A stretch of 64,000 nucleotides of DNA, taken from NCBI RefSeq assembly GCF_001619615.1, contig NZ_LQQP01000077.1, positions 1 through 64,000 of the forward strand. Direction: 5' to 3'. Positions within the stretch are counted from its first letter, which is position 1. Each line of letters begins with the position of its first letter. The notes beneath the pieces were generated by a model, which was not told the DNA's origin, searched no databases, and worked only from the letters and a program-made list of their open reading frames with translations. Below, piece by piece: positions 8,800 to 19,439 of this stretch. The DNA comes from Microbacterium sp. T32 (GTDB taxonomy: Bacteria; Actinomycetota; Actinomycetes; Actinomycetales; Microbacteriaceae). Made by a program: the position numbers and the translations under genes.

Positions 8800-8850
8800 G
8801 TGTCCAAGACACGCGGACGTGTCGCCGCGGCATCCGCGTGTCTTGGACAC
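8800..8850. repeat. TGTCCAAGACA-family hairpin, copy 4 (perfect)
   Basis: GTGTCCAAGACACGCGGA (8800-8817) and TCCGCGTGTCTTGGACAC (8833-8850) are perfectly complementary over 18 bp. The flanks GTTGA and CGAACG match copy 1. Confidence 0.9.
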
Positions 8851-8908
8851 CGAACGGGAGGGCGGCGCCGGAGCCCGCGGGGCGCCGCGCGCGGCGAGGC
8901 GGCGCCGG

Positions 8909-9316
8909 TCAGGCGGGCAGGAAGTACTCCCGCGCGAGCGGGGCGATCTCCAGACCGGATGCCGTGGCGGCGTTGACCCAGCGGAACTCGGCGATCTCGG
9001 CATCCGGGACCGGCTGCTGCTCGCCGATGTCGACGCGGAACACGTCAGCGACCACCGCGAAGCCGGGTTCGTTCGCCGCGGTGGCGGTGAAGGATCCGAG
9101 CGGCTCGAGAGCGTCGGGGTCGACGTCCAGCCCGACCTCCTCGGCGAGTTCGCGCGCCAGCGTCTCGGCGGGCGTCTCCCCCGCTTCGGGCTTGCCGCCG
9201 GGCTGCATGAACGCCGTCGTGCCGGCCTTCCGGACCAGGAGTAGACGCCCGTCCGCGTCGGTGATGACCGCCGCCGACACATAGATGAGGCGCGGGGTCG
9301 TGGCATCCGGGATCAT
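8909..9316 (-). CDS. Nudix (MutT-type) hydrolase
   Basis: This 135-residue protein carries a complete Nudix box GKPEAGETPAETLARELAEEVGL (Gx5Ex7REUxEExGU), about residues 40-62, which binds the metal used to hydrolyse a nucleoside diphosphate linked to another group. The rest is the usual small alpha/beta fold, with no extra domain. The ATG at 9316 (MIPDATTPRLIYVSAAVI) is chosen because the frame beyond it enters a hairpin repeat. The substrate is not predictable. The gene is monocistronic, flanked by hairpin elements on both sides. Confidence 0.88.
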   Translation of the reverse strand: MIPDATTPRLIYVSAAVITDADGRLLLVRKAGTTAFMQPGGKPEAGETPAETLARELAEEVGLDVDPDALEPLGSFTATAANEPGFAVVADVFRVDIGEQQPVPDAEIAEFRWVNAATASGLEIAPLAREYFLPA

Positions 9317-9373
9317 CCCCGCACGGTAGCACCGGCGCGTTTCTCGCCCGTGTCGCGTCGGCCCGGCCGTTCG

Positions 9374-9424
9374 GTGTCCAGGACACGCGGACTCCGCGCG
9401 ACGCGGTCCGCGTGTCGTGGACAC
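9374..9424. repeat. TGTCC-GACA-family hairpin, copy 5
   Basis: The 19-base arms 9374-9392 (GTGTCCAGGACACGCGGAC) and 9406-9424 pair at 18 of 19 positions. Flanks TTCG and CTGAAC resemble those of copies 1 and 4. It sits between the Nudix gene and the 3' end of the ABC permease gene. Confidence 0.85.
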
Positions 9425-9446
9425 TGAACCGAAACACGGGCCCGCC

Positions 9447-10763
9447 CTACAGCGTGCCCCGACGGATGCCGGTCACGATCGGCCGAGTGGATGCCAAGGC
9501 GGCGGCGACCAGCGCGAAGCCGACGACGAAGGTGCCCACGACCGTCGCGATCGACGCCGGCGCGACGACGACGCTCGCACTCACGATCGGGAGAGCCAGG
9601 ACCGCACCCAGGGCCGCGCCGCCGAGCGACGCCCACCGCAGCGGCACCATGACCGTCAGTCGGCGGGCGCGGCGCAGTTCGGCATCCGGGATGCCGAGGC
9701 GGTCCAGGCCCACGATCAGTTCGCGGTCCTCGAGGGCGGCGGACGCCTGCGTCACCGCGACCGCGCAGGAGAGGAGCACGAACGCGATCGCGAGCGTCAC
9801 GAGCACGCCGGTGCGGATGTCGGCGAGCATCGGATTCGTGCCGCCGGACAGATCGACCAGGGCCAGGCCGCTCCCCGCCACGACGGCGATGAAGGACACG
9901 AGCGCCATGCCCGACACCCGGCGCCACGCGGGTCCGGGATGGGCGGCGAGCTCGCGGCCGGCGATGAGGCGCGCGGCCGTCGGGGCGGTGCGGGCCATCG
10001 CGCGTCCGCGGGCGGCGACGATCGGCGCGCCGATGAGGTTCAGCAGGGCCATGCCGGCCGCGAACAGGCCGATGAGCACGGCGTTGATCGCCGCGGAGCG
10101 CAGCGCGCCGACGTTCGAGACGGCCCCCACGACGAGCAGGATCAGGATGCCGCCGACCACCAGCATCCACCAACGCTTCGGGGGCACGGCACTGCGCGTG
10201 CGGACGCCCAGGGGAGTGACGGTGACGCGCCGGAGCCCGGCGGCGGAGCTGACCGCCGCGACGGCGACCACGGACGCGGTCACCCCGGCCACGAGCAGCG
10301 GGGAGGCGGCCACGGCCGCGATTCCGACCGGGCCGCCGAAGAACGGCAGCAGCCCGACCGCCGGGAGGAGCACCAGGTACAGCACGACCCCGGCCGCGGC
10401 CCCGACGGCTGCGGTGAGTGTGGCTTCGAGAACGGTCAGAGCCCAGATCTCGCGTGTGCTCGCGCCGAGGAGGCGCAGCGTCGCGAGCCGGTCGTTGCGG
10501 CGGCGGCTCGACAGGCGGGCCGCGGCGGCGCCGAGGGTGGCGAGCGGGACCGCCAGCAGCACGAGGGCGAGCATCGCGAGCGTGCCGTAGAGGCCGCCGC
10601 CTGCGACCGCGCGCGGGTCGACAAGGAACATCGCCGCGCCGCCGGCGACGACGAGCAGCAGGGCCGTCGTCACCGCGAACGCGACGACGGGCAGCACGAT
10701 CGCGGCGCGGCCCTGGCGGCTCGGTCGCGCCAGCATCCGCGCGAGGGGGAGCACGGCGCTCAT
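9447..10763 (-). CDS. FtsX-like ABC transporter permease
   Basis: This 438-residue membrane protein begins MSAVLPLARMLARPSRQGRAA. It has a first transmembrane segment near residue 30, an extracytoplasmic-type loop, and several further hydrophobic segments arranged in two blocks, as in FtsX/MacB-type permeases. Its ATG overlaps the stop of the upstream ATPase gene by four bases (ATGA). Together they form a type VII-like exporter or mechanotransmission unit. The substrate is unknown; such pairs often give peptide or antibiotic resistance or export lipoproteins. Confidence 0.85.
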   Translation of the reverse strand: MSAVLPLARMLARPSRQGRAAIVLPVVAFAVTTALLLVVAGGAAMFLVDPRAVAGGGLYGTLAMLALVLLAVPLATLGAAAARLSSRRRNDRLATLRLLGASTREIWALTVLEATLTAAVGAAAGVVLYLVLLPAVGLLPFFGGPVGIAAVAASPLLVAGVTASVVAVAAVSSAAGLRRVTVTPLGVRTRSAVPPKRWWMLVVGGILILLVVGAVSNVGALRSAAINAVLIGLFAAGMALLNLIGAPIVAARGRAMARTAPTAARLIAGRELAAHPGPAWRRVSGMALVSFIAVVAGSGLALVDLSGGTNPMLADIRTGVLVTLAIAFVLLSCAVAVTQASAALEDRELIVGLDRLGIPDAELRRARRLTVMVPLRWASLGGAALGAVLALPIVSASVVVAPASIATVVGTFVVGFALVAAALASTRPIVTGIRRGTL

Positions 10764-11497
10764 CGTGCGTCCTCGCGTGCGGCGACGGCCCCGGCGGATA
10801 CGGCGCTGTCGTCGACAATCCGCCCATCGCGCAGACGCACGATCCGCGAGCACCGGTGCGCGACCTCGGCGTCGTGCGTGACCATGACGAGCGTGCGGCC
10901 CTGCCCGACCGTCGCGCCGAGCAGCGCCGCGAGCACGTCCCCCGAGGTCGCCGAGTCCAACGCCCCGGTCGGCTCGTCCGCGAACACCACGGGAGCCCCC
11001 GTCACCTGGGCGCGGGCGATCGCGACGCGCTGCGCCTGCCCGCCCGACAGCTGCCCGATCCGACGCTGCTCGAGGCCGGCGAGGCCGAGCATCGCGAGCC
11101 ACGCGGCCGCGTGCCGCTCGGCGTCCTGTCTCCGCTGTCCCTGGAGCAGCAGGGGCAGCGCGGCGTTCTCCACCGCCGTGAGTTCGGGGAGCAGCAGGTG
11201 CTCCTGGAACACGAAACCGAGCGCGGTGCGGCGGACGCGGGCGCGCTCGCCCTCGTCGAGGCCGACGAGCTCGATGGGCTCGGCGCCCGGCGCGCTCAGG
11301 ACGACCGAGCCGGTGTCGGGAGCGAGGATCGCGGCAAGACAGTGCAGCAGCGTCGTCTTGCCCGAGCCGGACGCGCCCATCACGGCGACCGACTCGCCGC
11401 CGCGAATGGTCAGCGAGACGTCGTCGAGCGCGCGCAGATCGCCGTAGGTCTTGACGAGACCGGATGCCGTGAGGACGGGAGGGGTGGGTGCGGACAT
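10760..11497 (-). CDS. ABC transporter ATP-binding protein (LolD/MacB type)
   Basis: This 245-residue ATPase has Walker A GASGSGKTT, the signature LSGGQAQRVAIAR, Walker B VVFADEPTGALD and the H-loop MVTHDAEVAHRC, all in the LolD/MacB arrangement. It drives the FtsX-like permease encoded immediately downstream. The ATG at 11497 has GGAGG only one base away; an ATG at 11518 would add seven residues and has no ribosome-binding site, so the start is uncertain. No regulator is adjacent in the same direction; the MarR gene follows upstream on the same strand. Confidence 0.9.
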   Translation of the reverse strand: MSAPTPPVLTASGLVKTYGDLRALDDVSLTIRGGESVAVMGASGSGKTTLLHCLAAILAPDTGSVVLSAPGAEPIELVGLDEGERARVRRTALGFVFQEHLLLPELTAVENAALPLLLQGQRRQDAERHAAAWLAMLGLAGLEQRRIGQLSGGQAQRVAIARAQVTGAPVVFADEPTGALDSATSGDVLAALLGATVGQGRTLVMVTHDAEVAHRCSRIVRLRDGRIVDDSAVSAGAVAAREDAR

Positions 11498-11577
11498 GCC
11501 TCCATCCCACCGGGGCATGGCATCCGGGTCGTCCGTCCGCGGGTGTATCCGCGTCCGTCGCGGGGATGATCCCGCGG

Positions 11578-12072
11578 CTACCGCGGCCGCGCCGTGCCGT
11601 CGTCCGGCGGCATCGCGTACGACGCCACGACCCGCTCGAGGTATCGCGTGATCACGGCCTGTTCGTCGTCGGTGAAGTCGTCGAGCACGGCATCGACTCC
11701 CGCGATCATCGGCGCGAGGCGACTCATCGCGCGCTGCACCGACGCCTCGGTCGGCACGACGAGCAGGCTGCGCCGGTCGGTGGGGTGGGGCGCCCGCGTG
11801 ACGTGGCCGAGCGCGACGAGGCGGTCGATGGCCGCGGTCGTGGCGGCGGTCGTGAGATCGAGGCGGCGCGAGAGTTCGCCGGGCGAGAGGGGACCCGACA
11901 TCACCAGGTGCCCCATGGCGTCCAGGCCCGTGGGGTTCACCGAGAGCTCGTGCTGCAGCGCCTTCTCGAACTCCGCGCCCGCGGTGAACAGTGCGCGCAC
12001 GAGCGCGGTCGCGGGTCTGACCGGGGGAACGCCGGCCGCGACAGGGGGAGTGGAAGATTCCGTCGCTTCCAT
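11578..12072 (-). CDS. MarR family transcriptional regulator
   Basis: This 164-residue protein has the MarR winged helix (about residues 55-115; LSPGELSRRLDLTTAATTAAIDRLVALGHVTRAPHPTDRRS, with the wing DRR). Its gene is divergent from an MMPL-type exporter, and a perfect inverted repeat lies between them. I chose the ATG at 12072, eight bases after AGGA. A longer frame starting at 12138 would place the operator inside the gene. It most likely represses the pump and itself until an inhibitory ligand binds. Confidence 0.88.
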   Translation of the reverse strand: MEATESSTPPVAAGVPPVRPATALVRALFTAGAEFEKALQHELSVNPTGLDAMGHLVMSGPLSPGELSRRLDLTTAATTAAIDRLVALGHVTRAPHPTDRRSLLVVPTEASVQRAMSRLAPMIAGVDAVLDDFTDDEQAVITRYLERVVASYAMPPDDGTARPR

Positions 12073-12109
12073 GACTGGCATCCTACGTCGACTTTGCGCT
12101 ACCTTTCTC

Positions 12110-12130
12110 GTATCTAGATTTTCTAGATAC
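12110..12130. promoter_or_regulatory. Inverted repeat, candidate MarR operator
   Basis: GTATCTAGA (12110-12118) and TCTAGATAC (12122-12130) are perfect 9-bp arms around TTT. The site is A/T-rich in a very GC-rich genome and lies between the MarR gene (start 12072) and the MMPL gene (start 12155). This is the expected position for a dimeric MarR repressor controlling both genes. Confidence 0.82.
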
Positions 12131-12154
12131 TTCATCACCTAGCGAAAGACGACG

Positions 12155-14284
12155 ATGAACGGCTTCCTGCGCTTCCTCACCTCGGCCCGCACCTCGTGGA
12201 TCGTGCTCGTCGTGGCCTTCGCGGGGGTCGCCGCGCTGTTCGCCCTCGGTTCGGGCGGTGATTCGCAGACCGCGCCGGGCTCGGGGCTCCCCGACTCGGC
12301 CGAGTCCGTCCAGGTCCAGAAGATCCTCGACACCTTCCCGGATGCCGACACCACCTCGGCCCTGCTCGTGTTCGCATCCGAGGACGGGAAGGCCTTGCCC
12401 GCCGACACCGTCGCCGCGATCCAGAAGAAGGCGTTCGGCGATCTCGTGAAGCTCACGCCCGACGGCTTCATCCCGCCGGCGCAGGTGTCGGAGGACGGCA
12501 CGGTCGCGCTGCTCGTCGTGCCGCTCCCGCCCGAGAGCGACGTCGCCGCGCAGGCCGACCGCGCCGCCGAGATCCGCACCCTCGCCGCCGATGGACTGGG
12601 CGGCGTCCGCACCTACCTCACCGGCCCCGAGGGCTTCGAGGTCGATATCGCCGCGGTGTTCGACGGCGCGGACTTCACGCTGCTCCTCACCACCGTCATC
12701 GTCGTCGCCGTCCTCCTGCTCATCACGTACCGCAGCCCGTGGCTGTGGCTCGTGCCGCTCGCGGTGATCGGCACCGCCGACGCTTCCGCCGGGATCGTGG
12801 CACGCCGTGTCGCCGCGCTCGCCGGAGTGGAATTGGATGCCTCGGTCACCGGCATCCTGTCCGTGCTGGTGTTCGGCGCGGGAACGAACTACGCCCTGTT
12901 GCTGATCGCGCGCTACCGAGACGAGCTGCGCCTGGCCGAGGACCGGCGCGAGGCCATGCGCCGGGCGGTGCGCGGAGCGGGACCGGCGATCATCGCGAGC
13001 GGGTCGACGGTCGCCCTGGCCCTCGCGACGCTGCTGCTCGGTGAACTGTCCGGCAACCGCGCGCTCGGACTCGCGTGCGCGGTCGGGGTCATCGTCGCGA
13101 TGGCGTTCGCGCTCCTCGTTCTGCCCGCCGCACTCGTGCTGTTCGGCCGGTGGCTGTTCTGGCCGTACGTCCCGCGCTTCGGCTCGCCCGACGCGATCTC
13201 GCGCAGCCCGTGGGGCAAGCTCGGCCGCGGAGTCTCGAAGCGTCCCGTCGTCGTCGCGCTGACCGGCGCCGTCGTGCTCGGCGCCCTCGCGAGCGGACTG
13301 TTCTTCGTGCAGACCGGGCTCTCGCAGAACGACCGGTTCCTGCAGAAGCCCGATGCCGTGAAGGGACAGGAGGTGCTCGCCGAGGCGTTCTCCGCGGGCG
13401 CGACGTCGCCCGCGACGGTCATGGCCCCGAACGACGACGCCCAGGCGGTCGTCGACGCCGCCGGGAAGATCGAGGGCGTCGACTCCGCTCGCGTCGTCGA
13501 GGAGACGAGCGACTGGACCCGCATCGACGTCACGCTGAACGCGTCGGCCGAGACGCCGGAGGCGTTCGCCACGATCGAGCGGATGCGATCGGACTTCGAC
13601 TCGATCGGCTCGGGTCGCACGCTCGTGGGCGGACTCGACGCGCAGGCCCTCGACGTCTCCGCCGCGCAGCAGCACCATCAGAACCTGATCATCCCGCTGA
13701 TCCTGGTGCTCGTGTTCATCGTGCTCGTGATCCTGCTGCGTGCGCTGCTGGCCCCGGTGCTTCTGCTGCTGGCCGTCGTCGCGAGCTTCTTCTCCGCGGT
13801 CGGCGCGGCGTGGTGGCTGTTCCAGACTCCGTTGTTCGGCTTCCCCGCGATCGACACGAACGTGCTGCTGTTCAGCTTCCTGTTCCTCGTCGCCCTGGGC
13901 GTGGACTACAGCATCTTCCTCGTCACGCGCGCGCAGGAGGAGAGCCGTACCCTCGGCACGACGAACGGCATGATCCGCGCGCTCGCGGCTACCGGCGCGG
14001 TCATCACCAGCGCCGGCATCCTGCTGGCGGCCGTGTTCGCCGTGCTGGGCGTGCTGCCGTTGATCACGCTCACGCAGATCGGCGTCATCGTCTGCATCGG
14101 TGTGCTGATCGACACGCTCCTCGTCCGGACGGTGATCGTGCCGGCCATGGCCTTCATCGCCGGCGACCGGTTCTGGTGGCCGCGCCGCCCGCCGGTGACG
14201 GATGCCGAGGCCGCCGCGGCCGCGACCGAGCCCGAGGCGCCGCTCACCCGCGCCGAGCGGCGCAAGCGCGAAACGGTCCCGTAA
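12155..14284 (+). CDS. MMPL family transporter (RND-type exporter)
   Basis: This 709-residue integral membrane protein has the duplicated MMPL layout. A transmembrane helix near residue 20 and an extracytoplasmic domain to about 170 lead to a first membrane bundle (170-370, with the FGAGTNYALLLIARYRDE motif). A second extracytoplasmic domain leads to a second bundle (510-690, with ALGVDYSIFLVTRAQEE). The GxxxDY/GxxNY motifs are the proton-relay segments of the family. It probably exports lipids or hydrophobic drugs. It is controlled from a short intergenic region with a MarR operator. A charged tail ends the protein. Confidence 0.92.
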   Translation: MNGFLRFLTSARTSWIVLVVAFAGVAALFALGSGGDSQTAPGSGLPDSAESVQVQKILDTFPDADTTSALLVFASEDGKALPADTVAAIQKKAFGDLVKLTPDGFIPPAQVSEDGTVALLVVPLPPESDVAAQADRAAEIRTLAADGLGGVRTYLTGPEGFEVDIAAVFDGADFTLLLTTVIVVAVLLLITYRSPWLWLVPLAVIGTADASAGIVARRVAALAGVELDASVTGILSVLVFGAGTNYALLLIARYRDELRLAEDRREAMRRAVRGAGPAIIASGSTVALALATLLLGELSGNRALGLACAVGVIVAMAFALLVLPAALVLFGRWLFWPYVPRFGSPDAISRSPWGKLGRGVSKRPVVVALTGAVVLGALASGLFFVQTGLSQNDRFLQKPDAVKGQEVLAEAFSAGATSPATVMAPNDDAQAVVDAAGKIEGVDSARVVEETSDWTRIDVTLNASAETPEAFATIERMRSDFDSIGSGRTLVGGLDAQALDVSAAQQHHQNLIIPLILVLVFIVLVILLRALLAPVLLLLAVVASFFSAVGAAWWLFQTPLFGFPAIDTNVLLFSFLFLVALGVDYSIFLVTRAQEESRTLGTTNGMIRALAATGAVITSAGILLAAVFAVLGVLPLITLTQIGVIVCIGVLIDTLLVRTVIVPAMAFIAGDRFWWPRRPPVTDAEAAAAATEPEAPLTRAERRKRETVP

Positions 14285-14287
14285 GCC

Positions 14288-14329
14288 CTCCGGGCCGGGG
14301 GACGCCCCCAGATACCTCCCGGCCCGGAG
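14288..14329. terminator. Hairpin between convergent genes
   Basis: CTCCGGGCCGG (14288-14298) and CCGGCCCGGAG (14319-14329) are a perfect 11-bp stem directly after the MMPL stop and before the 3' end of the convergent response regulator. Its position supports a bidirectional terminator, although there is no T-run. Confidence 0.6.
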
Positions 14330-14335
14330 CCCCCG

Positions 14336-14995
14336 TCAGGTGAAGGCGATGAGCCCTGCCCGGGCGGCGGCGACGATGATCTGCACGCGATCCCGAACGC
14401 CCCACTTGGTCATGATGCGGCCGAGGTAGGCCTTCACCGTGCCCTCGGACACAATGAGTTCGGCAGCGATCTCGGCGTTGGACATGCCGCGCGCGAGGCA
14501 CCGCAGGATGTCGCCCTCGCGGTCGGTCAACGGCTCCAGGGCGGGCGCGCCGGCCGGCGTCGGACGCTCGCGCTCGCGGACGTGGTCGATCAGCAACGCC
14601 GCGATCCGCGGCGACAGCGACGTCGTGCCCTCGTGGACCCGGCGGACGCCGGCGACGATCTCCTCGGCGGGTGAGTCCTTCAGCAGGTAGCCGGAAGCGC
14701 CGGCGTGCAGCATCGGCAGGACGGTGTCCACCGTGTCGAAGGTCGTCACGGCGAGCACGCGCACGTCCGGCCAGCGCTCGGCGATCTGCGCGGTCGCGTC
14801 GATGCCGTCCATCCGCGGCATGCGCACGTCCATGAGGACGACGTCGGGGCGATGACGACCGACCTGGTCGAGCGCGTCGCGCCCGTCGCCGGCCTCGGCG
14901 ACCACGGCGGTGCCCTCCTCGCGGGTGAGGAAGTGGGCGAGAGCCGACCTCACCAGCGGGTCGTCGTCGACGAGGAGCACGCGGATCTCGGCCAT
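14336..14995 (-). CDS. NarL/LuxR-type response regulator
   Basis: This 219-residue protein has a receiver domain with the acidic pair D10-D12, the phosphoacceptor D56 (VVLMDVRMP) and a conserved lysine in YLLKDS. A C-terminal LuxR helix-turn-helix follows (about residues 150-215; LTDREGDILRCLARGMSNAEIAAELIVSEGTVKAYLGRIMTKW). It is divergent from a HisKA_3 histidine kinase, its likely partner. The ATG is six bases after TAGGCT (15002-15007), so the transcript is probably leaderless. Confidence 0.93.
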   Translation of the reverse strand: MAEIRVLLVDDDPLVRSALAHFLTREEGTAVVAEAGDGRDALDQVGRHRPDVVLMDVRMPRMDGIDATAQIAERWPDVRVLAVTTFDTVDTVLPMLHAGASGYLLKDSPAEEIVAGVRRVHEGTTSLSPRIAALLIDHVRERERPTPAGAPALEPLTDREGDILRCLARGMSNAEIAAELIVSEGTVKAYLGRIMTKWGVRDRVQIIVAAARAGLIAFT

Positions 14996-15001
14996 GTCGC
15001 G

Positions 15002-15055
15002 AGCCTACCCAGCACCCTGCCTGGACCTTCGGCCAGTGATGTGGTCGAAGGTCCA
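15002..15055 (-). promoter_or_regulatory. Response-regulator promoter with inverted repeat
   Basis: Reading on the minus strand, TAGGCT (15002-15007) is a -10 box six bases before the ATG at 14995. Upstream of it, TGGACCTTCG (15022-15031) and CGAAGGTCCA (15046-15055) form a 10-bp perfect inverted repeat, 13 bp with one mismatch. It covers roughly -27 to -60, a typical place for autoregulation by the response regulator. Binding is inference. Confidence 0.55.
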
Positions 15056-15123
15056 CTGCGGCCGCGCACGGCGGGCGGAGATCCTCTCAGCGGGGCTACG
15101 ACCGGGAACACGAGGAGAACCGC

Positions 15124-15186
15124 ATGATGATGATTCGGTCCGGGATCTGGACTGCTCTCTGCCGTTTGCTTGGCCTCTGTTCCTGA
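15124..15186 (+). other. Possible 20-codon leader ORF
   Basis: GAGGAG seven bases upstream precedes three consecutive ATG codons and a 20-residue frame (MMMIRSGIWTALCRLLGLCS) ending in TGA. The 11-bp hairpin starts one base later and the histidine kinase follows. It could be a leader peptide or chance. No family is recognised. Confidence 0.3.
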
Positions 15187-15233
15187 CGCGTGCCCCCGGG
15201 TTTCGGGTACCACGGGGGCACGCGAGTCAGAAT
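15187..15233 (+). promoter_or_regulatory. Kinase promoter with 11-bp inverted repeat
   Basis: CGCGTGCCCCC (15187-15197) and GGGGGCACGCG (15214-15224) are perfectly complementary. CAGAAT (15228-15233), a -10-like box, lies six bases before the GTG start at 15240, so the repeat would cover about -16 to -53. It may be an operator; as a transcript hairpin it could instead terminate readthrough. Confidence 0.45.
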
Positions 15234-15239
15234 GGGGCG

Positions 15240-16385
15240 GTGTCCAACGGCCCGCACGTGACCGCGCTACGGGATCGCTCGTGGCTGCGGGCGACGACTC
15301 CCCTGACGCGCGTCGAGAAGACGGCGTTCGTCGTCCTCCTGCTGGCCGCCGTCGCGCTGAGTGTGATCTCGACGGTCACCGACCAGAGGAGCGACGGGAC
15401 CGGTGGGCTGTTCGAGCTCGTCGTCACCGCGCTGTTCGCGCTGTACCTCTGGTCGGCGGCTGCCGGGACGGCGTCGCTCGGCGCGGCACTGGTCCTGTCG
15501 TTCCCAGCCGGCCTCTCGCACCAGACGTTCCTCGCCTTCGCGATCGCGGCTCTGTGCGTGGTCCGGCTCGGCACAGGGGCTCTGGTCCTGGGTTACTCGG
15601 CCACGCTGACCGTTGCCGCCGTCGTGGTCGCCCGGCAACCGGCATCCGGACCATCGATGGCGATCGGCTTCGTCGTGGTGGCGATCGTGCTCGGCGGCAT
15701 CGGGCTGCTCCTGCGCGCGGCGCAGGCCCGCGGTGAACGTCTCGACGAGCAGCTGGAGCGCTCCCGCGAGCGCGAGCAGGCCGCGGCTGCGCTGGAGCGT
15801 CGCCGCCTCGCGGGCGACCTGCACGACGGGATCGCCCACGACCTCACGGTGATCGCCCTGCACGCGCAGCTCCTGGACGATCCCGACGATGCGGTGCGGC
15901 AGACCGCTCAGGCGACGATCGGCGTCACGGCGCGCAACGCGCTCGGCGATCTCCGCTATCTCATCGAGATCGCCGCCGACGAGGATTCCCCGACGCCCGG
16001 GTTCGCCTCCGACCCCGCGGCCGCGGTCCGCGAGGCCGCGGACACGCTCACCGCCGCCGGGTATCACGTCGATGTCCAGGCCGCGCCGCTGCCCCGTGCA
16101 CCTCGCCGTGTCGGTGTCGTCTTCGCCCGCGTGCTGCGCGAATCCCTGACGAACGTGCTGAAGCATGCCGCCCCCGGCACGGTGGTGCTGATCGTGCGTG
16201 CGGACGAGACCCATGCCGAGCTGACCGTCCGCAACGCCCTCCCCGCGGTGCGCCGGGAGGACATCCCCTCCGCGGGAACGGGCGTCGCCCGCATGGCCGG
16301 TCTCGTGCGCGAGGTGGGCGGCGAGCTGCGCGCCGGCCGCGAGGCCGAGGACTGGGTCGTGGTGGCGCGGGTGCCGCTGGCCTGA
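15240..16385 (+). CDS. Two-component sensor histidine kinase (HisKA_3 type)
   Basis: This 381-residue protein has four to five membrane segments within residues 28-158. A short coiled coil (165-185) leads to the dimerisation domain with phosphoacceptor H195 (ERRRLAGDLHDGIAHDL). The HATPase domain has N-box ESLTNVLKHA (about 300) and a G-box SAGTGVARM. No large extracellular domain is present, so it may sense a membrane signal. The GTG at 15240 lies six bases after a -10-like box and looks leaderless. It is divergent from its likely partner regulator. Confidence 0.9.
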   Translation: MSNGPHVTALRDRSWLRATTPLTRVEKTAFVVLLLAAVALSVISTVTDQRSDGTGGLFELVVTALFALYLWSAAAGTASLGAALVLSFPAGLSHQTFLAFAIAALCVVRLGTGALVLGYSATLTVAAVVVARQPASGPSMAIGFVVVAIVLGGIGLLLRAAQARGERLDEQLERSREREQAAAALERRRLAGDLHDGIAHDLTVIALHAQLLDDPDDAVRQTAQATIGVTARNALGDLRYLIEIAADEDSPTPGFASDPAAAVREAADTLTAAGYHVDVQAAPLPRAPRRVGVVFARVLRESLTNVLKHAAPGTVVLIVRADETHAELTVRNALPAVRREDIPSAGTGVARMAGLVREVGGELRAGREAEDWVVVARVPLA

Positions 16386-16512
16386 CCTCCCGATGGGGGA
16401 TTCGCGATACGAAGGTTGGCGGGAGGTCGAGTCGGGTGTGGCCGGAGGAGCATTCCGCCGCACGCAGATCCCGCCGTAGCGTCGCGATCCTGCGTCGACG
16501 AAAGGACCCCTC

Positions 16513-16995
16513 ATGCGCACCCTCGCCCGACGACCCCTCACCCCGGCGTCGCGAGCCCTGCTGTTCGTCGGCCCCGCGTTCCTCCTTCTGCTCGGGGTCG
16601 TGCACGTCGACACCCCCTCCGGAGCGACCGTGGCGTTGCTGGCCGTCGTCGCTCTGCTGGTCGTGACGTTCTGTTCGGGAGTGTGCCTCCGGGCGGGGGA
16701 GCGCGGGGTGTCCGTGTCGGTGGTCCCGTTCTGGGGTCGCCGCCTCCGATGGGATCAGCTCGCGCGCGTGGACGTGCAGGAGGTGCGTGCCCTCGAGGAC
16801 TTCGGTGGATGGGGCGTCACGCGCAGTCATCGCGGTCCCGGCATCCTCGTCAGCATGGGCGAGTCGCGCACCGTCCGGTTGACCACCACCGACGGCCGCA
16901 GCTACTTCGTCGGACTCGGCGACCAGGCCGTGGCCGCGGTGGACGCGCTCCGGGCGTTCGCGCCTCCCTCCGCCGAGGTCCACTTCACGGTGTGA
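16513..16995 (+). CDS. Small membrane protein with PH-like domain
   Basis: This 160-residue protein has two transmembrane helices (about residues 15-32 and 38-60). A cytoplasmic beta-rich domain follows (WGRRLRWDQLARVDVQEV, SRTVRLTTTDGRSYFVGLGD) that resembles bacterial PH-like domains. No function is known. The ATG follows AAAGGA by about six bases. The 8-bp inverted repeat GACCTCCC/GGGAGGTC (16384-16428) lies upstream, directly behind the kinase gene, and may end its transcript. The gene is convergent with ppsA. Confidence 0.7.
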   Translation: MRTLARRPLTPASRALLFVGPAFLLLLGVVHVDTPSGATVALLAVVALLVVTFCSGVCLRAGERGVSVSVVPFWGRRLRWDQLARVDVQEVRALEDFGGWGVTRSHRGPGILVSMGESRTVRLTTTDGRSYFVGLGDQAVAAVDALRAFAPPSAEVHFTV

Positions 16996-17021
16996 GCGGA
17001 CCCCGGCGGAGGAGCCTGCCG

Positions 17022-19435
<2,414 letters not shown>

Positions 19436-19439
<4 letters not shown>

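Larger units (their letters stand above)
8572..8908. other. Intergenic region with three hairpin elements
   Basis: Apart from the three TGTCCAAGACA-family hairpins at 8626-8675, 8713-8756 and 8800-8850, I see no gene or other feature here. Confidence 0.6.

Noticed and set aside
8134..9424. Rho-independent terminators as the explanation of the TGTCC-GACA hairpins
   Set aside because: They lack T-runs, occur three times in one 337-bp gap, and share flanking sequence outside the stem, which terminators do not need.
12073..12138. Extending the MarR protein to the ATG at 12138
   Set aside because: The extra residues would be encoded by the palindromic operator, have no family similarity, and there is a better-placed ribosome-binding site for 12072.
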